From Chitinophaga pinensis (GTDB lineage: Bacteria; Bacteroidota; Bacteroidia; Chitinophagales; Chitinophagaceae): 64,000 nt of DNA. Shown one piece after another: positions 35,982 through 44,650 of the stretch. The notes beneath the pieces are model-generated. The model searched no databases and had not been told where the DNA came from. It saw nothing but the letters and a program-made list of their open reading frames with translations. The DNA is taken from NCBI GenBank assembly GCA_945862385.1, contig CAMAXV010000005.1, forward strand, positions 1 through 64,000, written 5' to 3'. How positions within the stretch are numbered: the first letter of the stretch is position 1; the number at the start of each line of letters is the position of its first letter. Position numbers and translations under genes: made by a program.

Positions 35982-37805
35982 ATGAGCAGCGAAACAATCA
36001 CACACGGACACACAGCGGAAGCTTCAGTTCATTCGCATGATTCTCATGAGGCGCATGGCCATGATCATCATCATGAAGAGACGTTTCTGACCAAGTATGT
36101 TTTCACAACAGATCATAAAATGATCGGAAAACAGTTTCTTATCACAGGTATTATCTGGGCTATAATCGGAGGGTTGTTCTCTGTGCTTTTCCGTCTTCAG
36201 CTTGGTTATCCTGAAATGACTTTTCCTTTTCTGGAAGACCTTTTTGGTAAATGGGCTGCAGGCGGTAGAATTTCAAATGAGTTTTACTATGCTTTGGTTA
36301 CCATGCATGGTACAATCCTCGTTTTCTTTGTACTTACAGCTGGTTTGAGTGGAACCTTTGCCAACATCCTTATTCCTCTCCAAATTGGTGCAAGGGATAT
36401 GGCATCTGGTTTTCTGAATATGCTTAGCTACTGGTTCTTTTTCCTCGCCAGTGTTGTGATGTTTGCCTCTCTTTTTATTCAAACAGGACCTGCTGCAGGT
36501 GGTTGGACAGTTTATCCGCCATTAAGTGCGCTAGGTCAGGCAAGTGAAGGATCTAAGCTGGGTATGGATTTCTGGTTGATATCTATGGCATTTTTTATCG
36601 TGTCATCTCTTTTAGGTGGTTTGAACTACATCTCTACCATCCTGAACTTAAGAACAAAGGGTATGAGTATGACGAGAATGCCACTGACCATGTGGGCCAT
36701 TTTCTTCACCGCAGTTTTGGGTGTATTGTCATTCCCAGTTTTACTTTCTGGTGCAGTGCTTCTTTTATTTGACCGAAATCTCGGAACCAGTTTCTTCCTC
36801 TCAGAAATTGTAGTGAAAGGTGAAATCCTGCCAAACGAAGGGGGATCCGCTATTCTCTACCAACACCTTTTCTGGTTTTTGGGTCATCCAGAGGTTTATA
36901 TCATTCTTCTGCCAGCAATGGGTATGGTTTCGGAAATCCTTTCTGTAAACTCCAGAAAACCAATCTTCGGTTATTTGGCGATGGTAGGATCTCTTTTTGC
37001 CATCTGTATCCTGGCATTCCTTGTATGGGCTCATCATATGTTCGTAACAGGCTTGAATCCATTCCTCGGAGCATTCTTCGTATTGCTTACGCTACTCATT
37101 GCAGTACCTTCAGCCATTAAGGTTTTTAACTGGTTAACTACATTGTGGAAAGGAAATATTCGCTTCACTCCAGCAATGTTGTTTGCAATAGGCTTTGTGA
37201 GTCTGTTTATTTCAGGTGGACTAACAGGTATCTTCCTGGGTAATTCAACACTTGATATTCACTTGCACGATACCTACTTTGTAATTGCACACTTCCACAT
37301 TGTAATGGGTGTTGCATCCTTCTTTGGCATGTTTGCTGGAGTATACCACTGGTTCCCCAAGATGTATGGTCGTTATCTTAATAACACCATGGCTAATATT
37401 CATTTTTGGGTTACTCTTGTAGGTTCTTACCTTATTTTCTGGCCAATGCACTACTCTGGTCTGGCAGGTATGCCAAGGCGTTATACCGATTGGAGCAACT
37501 GGCAGTCTTTCAATATGTTCGCTGACATGAACAGGTTTATCAGTACTGTTGCTATGATTGTTTTTGCTGTTCAGTTGCTTTTTGTGTTTAACTTCTTTTA
37601 TTCCATTTTCAAGGGAAGGAAGGTTACGACGCAGAATCCATGGGGAGCTAACACGCTTGAGTGGACTACTCCAATCAACCCCGGACATGGTAACTGGCCT
37701 GGTGATATTCCTGAAGTACACAGGTGGGCGTATGACTACGGTAAGGATGGCAGGGATTTTATCCCTCAAACGGAGCCCGTAGGCGCCAATGAGTCAAAGC
37801 ATTAA
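35982..37805 (+). CDS. coxA: Cytochrome c oxidase subunit I (haem-copper oxidase)
   Basis: 607 residues, about twelve transmembrane helices. The CuB/tyrosine crosslink motif GHPEVYIILLP, the CuB pair WAHHMFVTG and the haem ligands HFHIVMG are intact, marking an A-type proton-pumping oxidase. The first 35 residues are unusually His-rich (HSHDSHEAHGHDHHHEE), which could bind copper during assembly. It lies 24 bases after coxB. Confidence 0.93.
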   Translation: MSSETITHGHTAEASVHSHDSHEAHGHDHHHEETFLTKYVFTTDHKMIGKQFLITGIIWAIIGGLFSVLFRLQLGYPEMTFPFLEDLFGKWAAGGRISNEFYYALVTMHGTILVFFVLTAGLSGTFANILIPLQIGARDMASGFLNMLSYWFFFLASVVMFASLFIQTGPAAGGWTVYPPLSALGQASEGSKLGMDFWLISMAFFIVSSLLGGLNYISTILNLRTKGMSMTRMPLTMWAIFFTAVLGVLSFPVLLSGAVLLLFDRNLGTSFFLSEIVVKGEILPNEGGSAILYQHLFWFLGHPEVYIILLPAMGMVSEILSVNSRKPIFGYLAMVGSLFAICILAFLVWAHHMFVTGLNPFLGAFFVLLTLLIAVPSAIKVFNWLTTLWKGNIRFTPAMLFAIGFVSLFISGGLTGIFLGNSTLDIHLHDTYFVIAHFHIVMGVASFFGMFAGVYHWFPKMYGRYLNNTMANIHFWVTLVGSYLIFWPMHYSGLAGMPRRYTDWSNWQSFNMFADMNRFISTVAMIVFAVQLLFVFNFFYSIFKGRKVTTQNPWGANTLEWTTPINPGHGNWPGDIPEVHRWAYDYGKDGRDFIPQTEPVGANESKH

Positions 37806-37812
37806 TTTAAAG

Positions 37813-37836
37813 CTCAACCGGATTTTTCCGGTTGAG
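37813..37836 (+). terminator. Stem-loop between coxA and ctaB
   Basis: A 9-bp perfect stem CTCAACCGG/CCGGTTGAG with a six-base loop ATTTTT. It is not followed by a clear run of T, so it may be an attenuator or RNA-stability element rather than a full terminator. Confidence 0.5.
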
Positions 37837-37849
37837 CATAACATATAAA

Positions 37850-38752
37850 ATGATGCAAATGGAGGATGGACAAGTGAGTATGGCATCAGGAATCAAGCAA
37901 AAGCTGAAAGATTACCAGCAGCTGATGAAATTCACACTGAGTTTCACAGTTGTTTTCTCCTCAGTAGTTTGTTACCTGCTTGTTCCGGGGATAGCATTTG
38001 ACATCATATCAGTTCTTTTACTTTTTGCAGGTGGTTTACTGGTCACTGGCGCAGCAAATGCAATCAATCAGGTTGCTGAAAAGGATACGGATGCGTTGAT
38101 GAAAAGAACAGCTTCCAGGCCTGTAGCATCGGGCAGGATGAGTCCAGATGAGGCATCAACGTTTGCAGTTATAGCAGCTGTATTTGGCATGTTTATCATT
38201 GGACTCTGGTTCAACTGGGTTGCTGCCCTGATTTCCGGATTTAGTCTTTTTTTATATGGGTATGTATATACACCTTTAAAAAAAGTTCATTCTATTTCCG
38301 TCCTGGTTGGTGCGATTCCCGGAGCCTTACCCTGTTTAATAGGTTGGGCTGCAGGTGATCCTGAACTTGGACCAGGTGGTTGGATCTTGTTCCTTTTGCA
38401 GTTCTTCTGGCAGTTTCCTCATTTTTGGGCAATAGCCTGGATTTCACATGAGGACTATACAAAAGCTGGTTTCAGGATGTTGCCATCAGCTGGAGGTCAG
38501 ACCAAATTCGCAGCTGTGCAATCTATCCTTTATGCCATTTTACTCATTCCCATTGGTGTTTTACCCTGGGCATTTGGTATGACTGGTTTAATTAGTCTTG
38601 TGATTGTAGGCGTTTCTAACCTGATTATGTTGTGGTTCTGTGTCAAATTATTCAGAGATATGGATATAAAGGCAGCCAGAGGTGTTATGTTTGGATCGTA
38701 TATCTATCTTCCGGTAGTTTTACTTTCATTACTTGCTGATAAATTAAACTGA
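37850..38752 (+). CDS. ctaB: Protohaem IX farnesyltransferase (haem O synthase)
   Basis: 300 residues from the ATG at 37850. The ORF-track start at 37832 is a TTG inside the preceding hairpin. The UbiA-type prenyltransferase motif NAINQVAEKDTDALMKRTASRP (Asp-rich, Mg-binding) and the second site YTPLKKVHS are present among about nine helices. It makes haem O, the precursor of haem A for CoxA. Haem A synthase (ctaA) is not in the window. Confidence 0.92.
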   Translation: MMQMEDGQVSMASGIKQKLKDYQQLMKFTLSFTVVFSSVVCYLLVPGIAFDIISVLLLFAGGLLVTGAANAINQVAEKDTDALMKRTASRPVASGRMSPDEASTFAVIAAVFGMFIIGLWFNWVAALISGFSLFLYGYVYTPLKKVHSISVLVGAIPGALPCLIGWAAGDPELGPGGWILFLLQFFWQFPHFWAIAWISHEDYTKAGFRMLPSAGGQTKFAAVQSILYAILLIPIGVLPWAFGMTGLISLVIVGVSNLIMLWFCVKLFRDMDIKAARGVMFGSYIYLPVVLLSLLADKLN

Positions 38753-38790
38753 TGGCGCTGGTTGGTGATATTGAATAAATAAATAAAAAG

Positions 38791-39354
38791 ATGACTGACT
38801 TTAATCGTAAAATACATCCCCATAAGTTTACACTTTGGATAGCCATTGGAAGTATCCTGATGATGTTTGCAGGATTGACATCGGCTTACATCGTTAAGCG
38901 GAGTCAGGCAAGCTGGATAATGTTGGAGATACCAGTTATATTCTGGTATTCTACCGGAGCTATCCTGGCGAGTAGTGTTTCAGTGCATTTATCACTGAAG
39001 GCATTGAGAAACCGTGAAATGCAAAATTACCAGCGCATGTTGGGCATCACGGCACTGCTTGGAGTTCTTTTTTTATTATTGCAGGTTGTAGGATTCAGTC
39101 AGTTTGAAGCCAAGGATATCCGTCTCGTAGGAGCCGGTTCCAATGCTTCTTACTCCTTTCTGCTTGCCATCTCTGGATTACATGGGCTCCATGTACTTGG
39201 TGGGGTGGTAGCCTTAGTAGTTCTAGCTATCAAGGCATTCAGCACCAAAGTCAGAACCTACAACACCATACCTTTAGAGGTAACTGCAACTTATTGGCAT
39301 TTTGTAGATGTATTATGGATCTACTTATTTATATTTTTTAACTGGATGAAATAA
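38791..39354 (+). CDS. Cytochrome c oxidase subunit III-like protein (first copy)
   Basis: 187 residues, five transmembrane helices; LLAISGLHGLHVLGGVVALV and ATYWHFVDVLWIYLFIFFNW are the subunit III signature. It is a short form lacking the first helices. A second subunit III gene follows after 38 bases; paired subunit III genes are common in Bacteroidota oxidase operons. Confidence 0.9.
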   Translation: MTDFNRKIHPHKFTLWIAIGSILMMFAGLTSAYIVKRSQASWIMLEIPVIFWYSTGAILASSVSVHLSLKALRNREMQNYQRMLGITALLGVLFLLLQVVGFSQFEAKDIRLVGAGSNASYSFLLAISGLHGLHVLGGVVALVVLAIKAFSTKVRTYNTIPLEVTATYWHFVDVLWIYLFIFFNWMK

Positions 39355-39392
39355 ATAATCTGGTTGATTTGAACCTTAAAACAAGCAACAGC

Positions 39393-40139
39393 ATGGCAAC
39401 AGTCCAAGCACACACGGAAACCAAATGGTGGGGTGGAGGAAAGAGTCCCTTCAATATTGAGTATGGTAAACTCATGATGTGGTATTTCCTGATGAGTGAT
39501 GCATTTACATTCGGAGCATTTCTTATTTCTTATGGTACAATTCGTTTCAGCCAGAACTACTGGCCTGATCCCAACGAAGTTTTTAATGCATTCCCACTTG
39601 CTGGTCATGCCAACCTACCCTTGGCTTTCGTGAGTTTGATGACATTCATCCTTATTGTGAGTTCAGTAACCATGGTTCTTGCTGTGCATGCAGGTCATCA
39701 CAATGATAAGAAAGGTGTAATTAAGTGGATGATTTGGACTATCATTGGCGGCTTTGCTTTCCTGGGTTGTCAGGCATGGGAGTGGACACACCTCATCACA
39801 GGTGACCACGCAGCACTCATCAATGGAGAGATCAAAAATATCGGTACTACAGTAACCATGAATCCATGGGGACCAGCATCTTCAATAACCGGAGCTGATG
39901 GTCATCTTGTTAACACTACTGGTCCTGTTGCTTTTGGTGGTTATTTCTTTGGTATAACCGGATTCCATGGTTTCCATGTATTCTCAGGTGTAATGATCAA
40001 TATTGTGATGCTGATTATGACTATTAATGGCACTTTTGAAAGAAGAGGACATTACCTGATGATTGAAAAGGCTGGTCTTTACTGGCACTTTGTGGATCTT
40101 GTATGGGTATTTGTATTCCTTTGTTTTTATCTCATCTAA
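39393..40139 (+). CDS. coxC: Cytochrome c oxidase subunit III (second copy)
   Basis: 248 residues from the ATG at 39393; the earlier TTG at 39369 is a poorer start. It contains KLMMWYFLMSDAFTFGAFLI, FFGITGFHGFHVFSGVMINI and GLYWHFVDLVWVFVFLCFYL. It supports proton uptake and stability of CoxA. The sequence is longer than that of the preceding copy by a loop region (residues 140-170). Confidence 0.92.
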   Translation: MATVQAHTETKWWGGGKSPFNIEYGKLMMWYFLMSDAFTFGAFLISYGTIRFSQNYWPDPNEVFNAFPLAGHANLPLAFVSLMTFILIVSSVTMVLAVHAGHHNDKKGVIKWMIWTIIGGFAFLGCQAWEWTHLITGDHAALINGEIKNIGTTVTMNPWGPASSITGADGHLVNTTGPVAFGGYFFGITGFHGFHVFSGVMINIVMLIMTINGTFERRGHYLMIEKAGLYWHFVDLVWVFVFLCFYLI

Positions 40140-40161
40140 ATCACATTCAAAATATTATATC

Positions 40162-40575
40162 ATGGAACATAGTGCACAGGAAGTTACAGTACATCACGAA
40201 CCCGGAGGTAAGGAAGTTGTTCAGAAAATCATTAAAACAACAGTCATACTTTCAGTTATCACAATCATTGAACTGGGTATGGGTCTTGCTATGTATGCAT
40301 GGCCAATGGCTGAGGGTTTAAAACTCTTCTTAAAAGGTGTTATCGTTATTCTCTCTTTGGCCAAGGCTTTTTACATAGTTGGTATTTTCATGCACCTCGG
40401 AGATGAACTGAAGAACATGATCATGACTATCGTTGTTCCACTTCTCTTATTCATCTGGTTTATTGCAGCTTTCCTGTGGGATGGCAATTCATGGAAAACA
40501 CTCCGTAATACCTATAATAAGCCTGCTGTTGAAAATGTTGCACCTGCTGCACACGGTGCTGGAGAAAAGCATTAG
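40162..40575 (+). CDS. Cytochrome c oxidase subunit IV-like protein
   Basis: 137 residues from the ATG at 40162; the longer ORF overlaps the subunit III gene. Three transmembrane segments are present with VILSLAKAFYIVGIFMHLGDE, the motif of the prokaryotic subunit IV family. It lies 22 bases after the preceding gene and just before a terminator. Confidence 0.88.
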   Translation: MEHSAQEVTVHHEPGGKEVVQKIIKTTVILSVITIIELGMGLAMYAWPMAEGLKLFLKGVIVILSLAKAFYIVGIFMHLGDELKNMIMTIVVPLLLFIWFIAAFLWDGNSWKTLRNTYNKPAVENVAPAAHGAGEKH

Positions 40576-40598
40576 TGATTTTAAAGATAATATAAATA

Positions 40599-40635
40599 AG
40601 CATCTTTCGGTTTCAAACCCGGAGGTGCTTTTTTT
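40599..40635 (+). terminator. Rho-independent terminator after the oxidase genes
   Basis: The outer stem AAGCATC/GGTGCTT with an inner TTTCGG...CCCGGA stem is followed by a run of seven T. It would end or attenuate the act-cox transcript before the SCO gene, which starts 16 bases later. Confidence 0.75.
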
Positions 40636-40650
40636 GTTTAAACATTATAC

Positions 40651-41349
40651 ATGAAAAGTACAAAGATTATCACCCTGATCATGGTAACAGTGCTTCCGCT
40701 GGCCAGTTACCTGTTTGTGAGCAGTCTCAGCAGGGATGCTATTAAAATGCCTAGGCGTTATTTTTATGATACTGTTTTGGTTAAACAGGAAAAAGGTAAA
40801 GAGGTTAATGATACACAATGGCATAAGATCAGACCTTTCAAATTGCAGAATCAGTTTGGAAGAGAAGTTGGTTTGCAAGATCTGGAAGGAAGAATTGTTA
40901 TAGCAGACTTCTTTTTTACATCATGTCCTTCTATTTGTCCAACTCTGACCCGCAACATGAAAAAGCTCCAGACCGCCTTTAAGAAGACGGATAGCCTTGT
41001 TCGCTTTGTATCTTTTACAATAGATCCTGAACGTGACAGTGTAGCCCGAATTAAGGCATATGGAGATAAATTTGGAATAGACCATGATACCTGGTGGATG
41101 TTAACCGGAGACAGGAAAGAAATTTATGATATTGCACTCTCTGAATTCAAAGCCAGCATTGCTGCAAACGGTAATATAGATACAGGATTTATTCATACAG
41201 AAAATTTCTTTCTGCTGGATAAGGATAAGGTAGTAAGAGGCTGGTATAATGGATTGGACAGTTCAAACCTGGATAAACTTATCAAGGATGTGGTGTTGCT
41301 GAACATGGAAAGAGACAAAAAGAAAAAAAGAAACCTATTTAGAAAGTAA
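40651..41349 (+). CDS. SCO1/SenC family copper chaperone
   Basis: 232 residues with one N-terminal membrane anchor. The thioredoxin-like fold has the copper-binding CxxxC of TSCPSICPTLTRNM and a conserved histidine in GFIHTENFFLLD. SCO proteins insert or reduce the CuA site of subunit II, which matches the oxidase genes upstream. Confidence 0.92.
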   Translation: MKSTKIITLIMVTVLPLASYLFVSSLSRDAIKMPRRYFYDTVLVKQEKGKEVNDTQWHKIRPFKLQNQFGREVGLQDLEGRIVIADFFFTSCPSICPTLTRNMKKLQTAFKKTDSLVRFVSFTIDPERDSVARIKAYGDKFGIDHDTWWMLTGDRKEIYDIALSEFKASIAANGNIDTGFIHTENFFLLDKDKVVRGWYNGLDSSNLDKLIKDVVLLNMERDKKKKRNLFRK

Positions 41350-41364
41350 ATTCAACATTGATAT

Positions 41365-41907
41365 ATGTTACCTGCATCACTTCAGAAAAACGATAAAAGA
41401 GCGAATGTGCTCATCATCTTATTTTCCATCATTGTTTTTGTAGCAGTGGTATTTCTTTCACGCGTCAAGCTGGATGTTGAATTACCTTTCGATGTTCATG
41501 TATTTGCAAAAATCAATGCACTGATCAACTCTGCGGTTTCTTTTCTGCTGCTTGTTGGATTGCTGGCAGTTAAACGCAGCAACTATGCCCTGCACAAGAA
41601 AGTAATGTTGTCTGCCATGGTTTTGTCTTTCTTGTTTTTGGTGTCTTACATTTGTCACCACCTTCTTTCAGACTCCACTACATTTGGCGGCACCGGCACC
41701 ATAAAATATGTCTATTATTTTATTCTGATAACGCATATCCTTCTTGCAGCTATAATCCTCCCCTTCATATTGTACACGAGTTACAGGGCATTGATAGCTG
41801 AATGGCCTCAACACACAAAACTGGCGCGTATAACATGGCCAATTTGGTTTTATGTATCTGTTACAGGCGTTGTTGTTTACTGGATGATTAGTCCTTATTA
41901 TGCCTAG
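41365..41907 (+). CDS. DUF420 membrane protein (CtaM-like oxidase assembly factor)
   Basis: 180 residues, five transmembrane helices. It contains KINALINSAVSFLLLVGLLA, YICHHLL and YYFILITHILLAAIILPFIL, the DUF420 pattern. Staphylococcal CtaM of this family is needed for haem-copper oxidase activity, and the gene follows SCO by 15 bases, so an assembly role fits. Its end overlaps the alkyltransferase-like gene by eight bases. Confidence 0.87.
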   Translation: MLPASLQKNDKRANVLIILFSIIVFVAVVFLSRVKLDVELPFDVHVFAKINALINSAVSFLLLVGLLAVKRSNYALHKKVMLSAMVLSFLFLVSYICHHLLSDSTTFGGTGTIKYVYYFILITHILLAAIILPFILYTSYRALIAEWPQHTKLARITWPIWFYVSVTGVVVYWMISPYYA

Positions 41908-42283
41908 TAAAACGAAGGGACAAATTAAAAGGGACGAGGGTTCAGTAAAAAGCAGCCGGAATTTTTTTGAGGATGTTTTTGCAGTTGTCAGACTCATTCC
42001 ACCCGGACGAGTAACGAATTATGGCAGTATTGCGAAGTATCTTGGATCAGGACTTTCTTCGAGAATGGTGGGTTGGGCTATGAATGCTTCTCATCAGTCG
42101 GTAGAACAGGTTCCTGCCCACCGGGTTGTCAACCGCAATGGTTTACTCTCGGGAAAAAACCATTTTGAAACTCCCACTGCCATGCAGGAATTGCTTGAAA
42201 AGGAGGGTATACAGATAAAGGATAATCAGGTTGTTGATTTCAGGCAAATTTTCTGGGATCCTGAAAAGGAGCTCTCCACCTGA
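41900..42283 (+). CDS. MGMT-family alkyltransferase-like (ATL) DNA-binding protein
   Basis: 127 residues of the O6-alkylguanine-DNA alkyltransferase C-terminal domain (LIPPGRVTNYGSIAKYLG, RMVGWAMNAS). The catalytic PCHRV motif reads PAHRV (VPAHRVVNRNG), so the accepting cysteine is lost. ATL proteins bind and flag O6-alkylguanine for nucleotide excision repair rather than repairing it. The overlap with the DUF420 gene puts it in the respiratory transcript, without an obvious functional link. Confidence 0.9.
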   Translation: MPSKTKGQIKRDEGSVKSSRNFFEDVFAVVRLIPPGRVTNYGSIAKYLGSGLSSRMVGWAMNASHQSVEQVPAHRVVNRNGLLSGKNHFETPTAMQELLEKEGIQIKDNQVVDFRQIFWDPEKELST

Positions 42284-42329
42284 AGTCTGAAACTTGCTTG
42301 ATTTAAAGAAATCGTGAACGGATGTAAGC

Positions 42330-42542
42330 TTACTTGTTCGCTGACTGTGATTCCTGGAATTCCATCTGTTCCTTGCGTATGGCAGTTCTTTTGGCTTCCG
42401 GAACATTGATATGATCATACGGACAATTCAGACAACCGTTACCACAACAGTTTCCATTATCCAAATGGTATTTGGCAGTGAGCACCATATAGCCTTGCTC
42501 ATTGTAATAAAAGTGTTCTCCCTCAATCAGTTTCTTCTTCAT
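42330..42542 (-). CDS. DUF5522 small cysteine-rich protein
   Basis: 70 residues with YMVLTAKYHLDNGNCCGNGC and LNCPYDH, the cysteine cluster of DUF5522, which suggests a metal site. The function is unknown. Its start overlaps the end of trmB by 20 bases, so the two are co-transcribed. Confidence 0.85.
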   Translation of the reverse strand: MKKKLIEGEHFYYNEQGYMVLTAKYHLDNGNCCGNGCLNCPYDHINVPEAKRTAIRKEQMEFQESQSANK

Positions 42543-43266
42543 GTTTTATTGCCCCTTCCTGTGAATCCTTTTCAGTTTCCCTGACCATTTCAGCCAGTTC
42601 ATCATCCAATGCAGGATCCAAATTACCAGTTAGTGCGAATTTAAGGTAATGTATCCTGTTGCTCCTAGCAATGTTTAACCCCTCATAGTGTGTTTTTATC
42701 AACAATTCTGGGTTTTGTGGAAGATCCAGGCTTATATCCTTGCTATCTTCAAACAAAGTTAATCCGTACAAACTGATCACCATTTTTGTGAAGTTGTAAA
42801 GCACAGGAGAATCAGTCTTCAGATGGATATAACCACCGGGTTTGAGTATTTGTTTATATTTTCTCAAAAAGCCCGGATGTGTCAGTCTTTTTTTCGACTT
42901 TGATATGCGTAGTTGCGGATCTGCGAAAGGTATCCATATTTCATCAACTTCATCAGTTGCAAAATAGCTGTTGACCATACCAATTTGCGAACGGAGGAAT
43001 GCTACATTGTCCAATTTTTTCTCCAGCACCTGTTTTGCACCTACCCAGATTCTGTTTCCTTTTACATCGATGCCGATGAAATTTCTCTCAGGGTAAAGTG
43101 AGGCTAATCCCACAGCATATTCTCCTTTGCCACAAGCCAGTTCCAGCGTTATGGGATGATTGTTTTTAAAGTGATTATGCCATTGTCCTGACATGTGTTC
43201 TGGATATTGCAAAACATGACTGAAGGTGGCAATTTCTGCAAAGCGGACTATTTTTTTTTGACCCAT
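42523..43266 (-). CDS. trmB: tRNA (guanine-N7)-methyltransferase
   Basis: 247 residues from the ATG at 43266 (MGQKKIVRFAEIATFSHVLQ), the family-typical start; an upstream ATG at 43293 lies above the likely promoter box. SAM-binding ITLELACGKGEYAVGLA and the TrmB motifs GIDVKGNRIWVGAK and IPFADPQLRISKSKKRLTHP are present. It methylates G46 of tRNAs. Confidence 0.92.
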   Translation of the reverse strand: MGQKKIVRFAEIATFSHVLQYPEHMSGQWHNHFKNNHPITLELACGKGEYAVGLASLYPERNFIGIDVKGNRIWVGAKQVLEKKLDNVAFLRSQIGMVNSYFATDEVDEIWIPFADPQLRISKSKKRLTHPGFLRKYKQILKPGGYIHLKTDSPVLYNFTKMVISLYGLTLFEDSKDISLDLPQNPELLIKTHYEGLNIARSNRIHYLKFALTGNLDPALDDELAEMVRETEKDSQEGAIKHEEETD

Positions 43267-43274
43267 GATGGCTG

Positions 43275-43282
43275 CAAAGTTA
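43275..43282 (-). promoter_or_regulatory. Candidate -7 box for trmB
   Basis: The minus strand reads TAACTTTG (TAnnTTTG), nine bases from the ATG at 43266. It supports that start and an almost leaderless transcript. No -33 TTG is at the right distance. Confidence 0.4.
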
Positions 43283-43543
43283 ATTGATGGCAATCATCCT
43301 TTTCGTCATTTTTTAATAGTGTCACGGTAAAAGTATTTCTTCTTGCACATAACATTTAAGTATAACAAAAAGTGCATGTGCATCATGGTGAAATAACCCG
43401 AAAAAACATGTTTTAATCTCTCAAAGAACTGTTGTTTAACCCTTTCTGACTTTTAGCAGCGGTATTACTTTTACGTTACAGTTGTTGTTGCAGCTGTATG
43501 ACGCAATATCCGGACCAATGAATAACCAGTTAAAACAAATTGT

Positions 43544-43855
43544 ATGAAAAAATTGATTTTGACCATGATGTGGATGCTCGCAGCTTTCCTAACGCAGGCA
43601 TCTGAAAATGTGGAGAAGGAAACAGGAAAGCAAAAAGAACATCAGATTGAAAATGTGACAGTGGCAATGGGAAAAAGCAATGTCAGTTTGCCCGTACTGG
43701 ATTGCAGTGTAACGCTCAAGGGTAAAGTTGATCTGGGTCCGATTGAAGCTGAAATCAGTTGTACCGTAACAGATCCAAGTTGTGAGAAAGCGCAGGTTAC
43801 TGCAGCAGCTTGTTTGAAATCAGCACTGCGTCTGTACGCAGGTGTAATCATGTAA
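43544..43855 (+). CDS. Small secreted cysteine-containing protein, unknown
   Basis: 103 residues. The signal peptide MKKLILTMMWMLAAFLTQAS is followed by a charged linker and a short domain with four cysteines (LDCSVTL, EISCTV, DPSCEKA, AAACLKS), probably two disulphides. I recognise no family. It lies 39 bases upstream of the GLPGLI gene on the same strand and may belong to the same unit. The 250 bp upstream (43294-43543) show no clear promoter or RNA. Confidence 0.6.
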   Translation: MKKLILTMMWMLAAFLTQASENVEKETGKQKEHQIENVTVAMGKSNVSLPVLDCSVTLKGKVDLGPIEAEISCTVTDPSCEKAQVTAAACLKSALRLYAGVIM

Positions 43856-43894
43856 ACAGCCGGATATTGCGTCATTCATTCATAAAATAAATTT

Positions 43895-44650
43895 ATGCAT
43901 AAAAAAATCATACAGCTTATTTGCATTTTGCTTTTTACGGCAACATGCTCTTCACAGGAATCCCGGATATATATTTACCAGGGAAAATTCAACAGCAGTT
44001 TTGGCCGGGGAGATAACACCAGAATTTTTGAAGGCAGGTTGATAGTTCAGGGAGAACGTTCTTTGTTTACAATGAAAGAGGAAGGAATACATGAACACGG
44101 TCTCCAGGGAAACACCCTGAATCTCAGGCCAGACAGCATGTTTACCGTCTATAAGGATCATGCATCACAAACCATGTTGTTTGAGTTCTCGGATTTCAAT
44201 CAGCGTTCGCACTGGTATGCAGATACTATGTTTCCCATGCAATGGCAATTGATAGCTGAAGAAAAAATGATCGGGGGCATACCCTGCAGTAAAGCGGTGG
44301 GTTTTTTCAAGGGAAGAGGATATACTGCCTGGTATGCACCCTCGGTCGCCAATTCAGACGGACCATGGAAGCTTGGGGGCTTGCCCGGAATGATTTTAGA
44401 GGCTTATGATGATCATGACGACTGGCACCTTACATGGGTTTCAACAATGGAATCGCAAAAAAGCTTTGATGATGGTTTTTTCCAACGAAAAATAAACCAT
44501 GATTTACAGGGCTTCAATGGCTATGCCTCCTATGTAAAGAAAATGTTCAGCAGGCTGCAGGCTTCCATGGCGGCACAGTCGAATGCAGGTTGTGTGGGAT
44601 GTCAGACTGTACCTCAGTTAAAAATTAACGCGTGGGAGAAGATAGATTAG
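43895..44650 (+). CDS. GLPGLI family protein
   Basis: 251 residues. After a signal peptide and a beta-rich body it contains PWKLGGLPGMILEAYDD, the defining GLPGLI motif (here GLPGM). These Bacteroidota proteins are exported, have unknown function and often sit next to an outer-membrane barrel, as here. Its last 19 bases overlap the next gene, indicating coupling. Confidence 0.88.
   Translation: MHKKIIQLICILLFTATCSSQESRIYIYQGKFNSSFGRGDNTRIFEGRLIVQGERSLFTMKEEGIHEHGLQGNTLNLRPDSMFTVYKDHASQTMLFEFSDFNQRSHWYADTMFPMQWQLIAEEKMIGGIPCSKAVGFFKGRGYTAWYAPSVANSDGPWKLGGLPGMILEAYDDHDDWHLTWVSTMESQKSFDDGFFQRKINHDLQGFNGYASYVKKMFSRLQASMAAQSNAGCVGCQTVPQLKINAWEKID

Noticed and set aside
37813-37836. Strong terminator between coxA and ctaB
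   Set aside because: The hairpin lacks a T-run and the downstream genes belong to the same functional cluster, so full termination is unlikely; it is kept only as a stem-loop.
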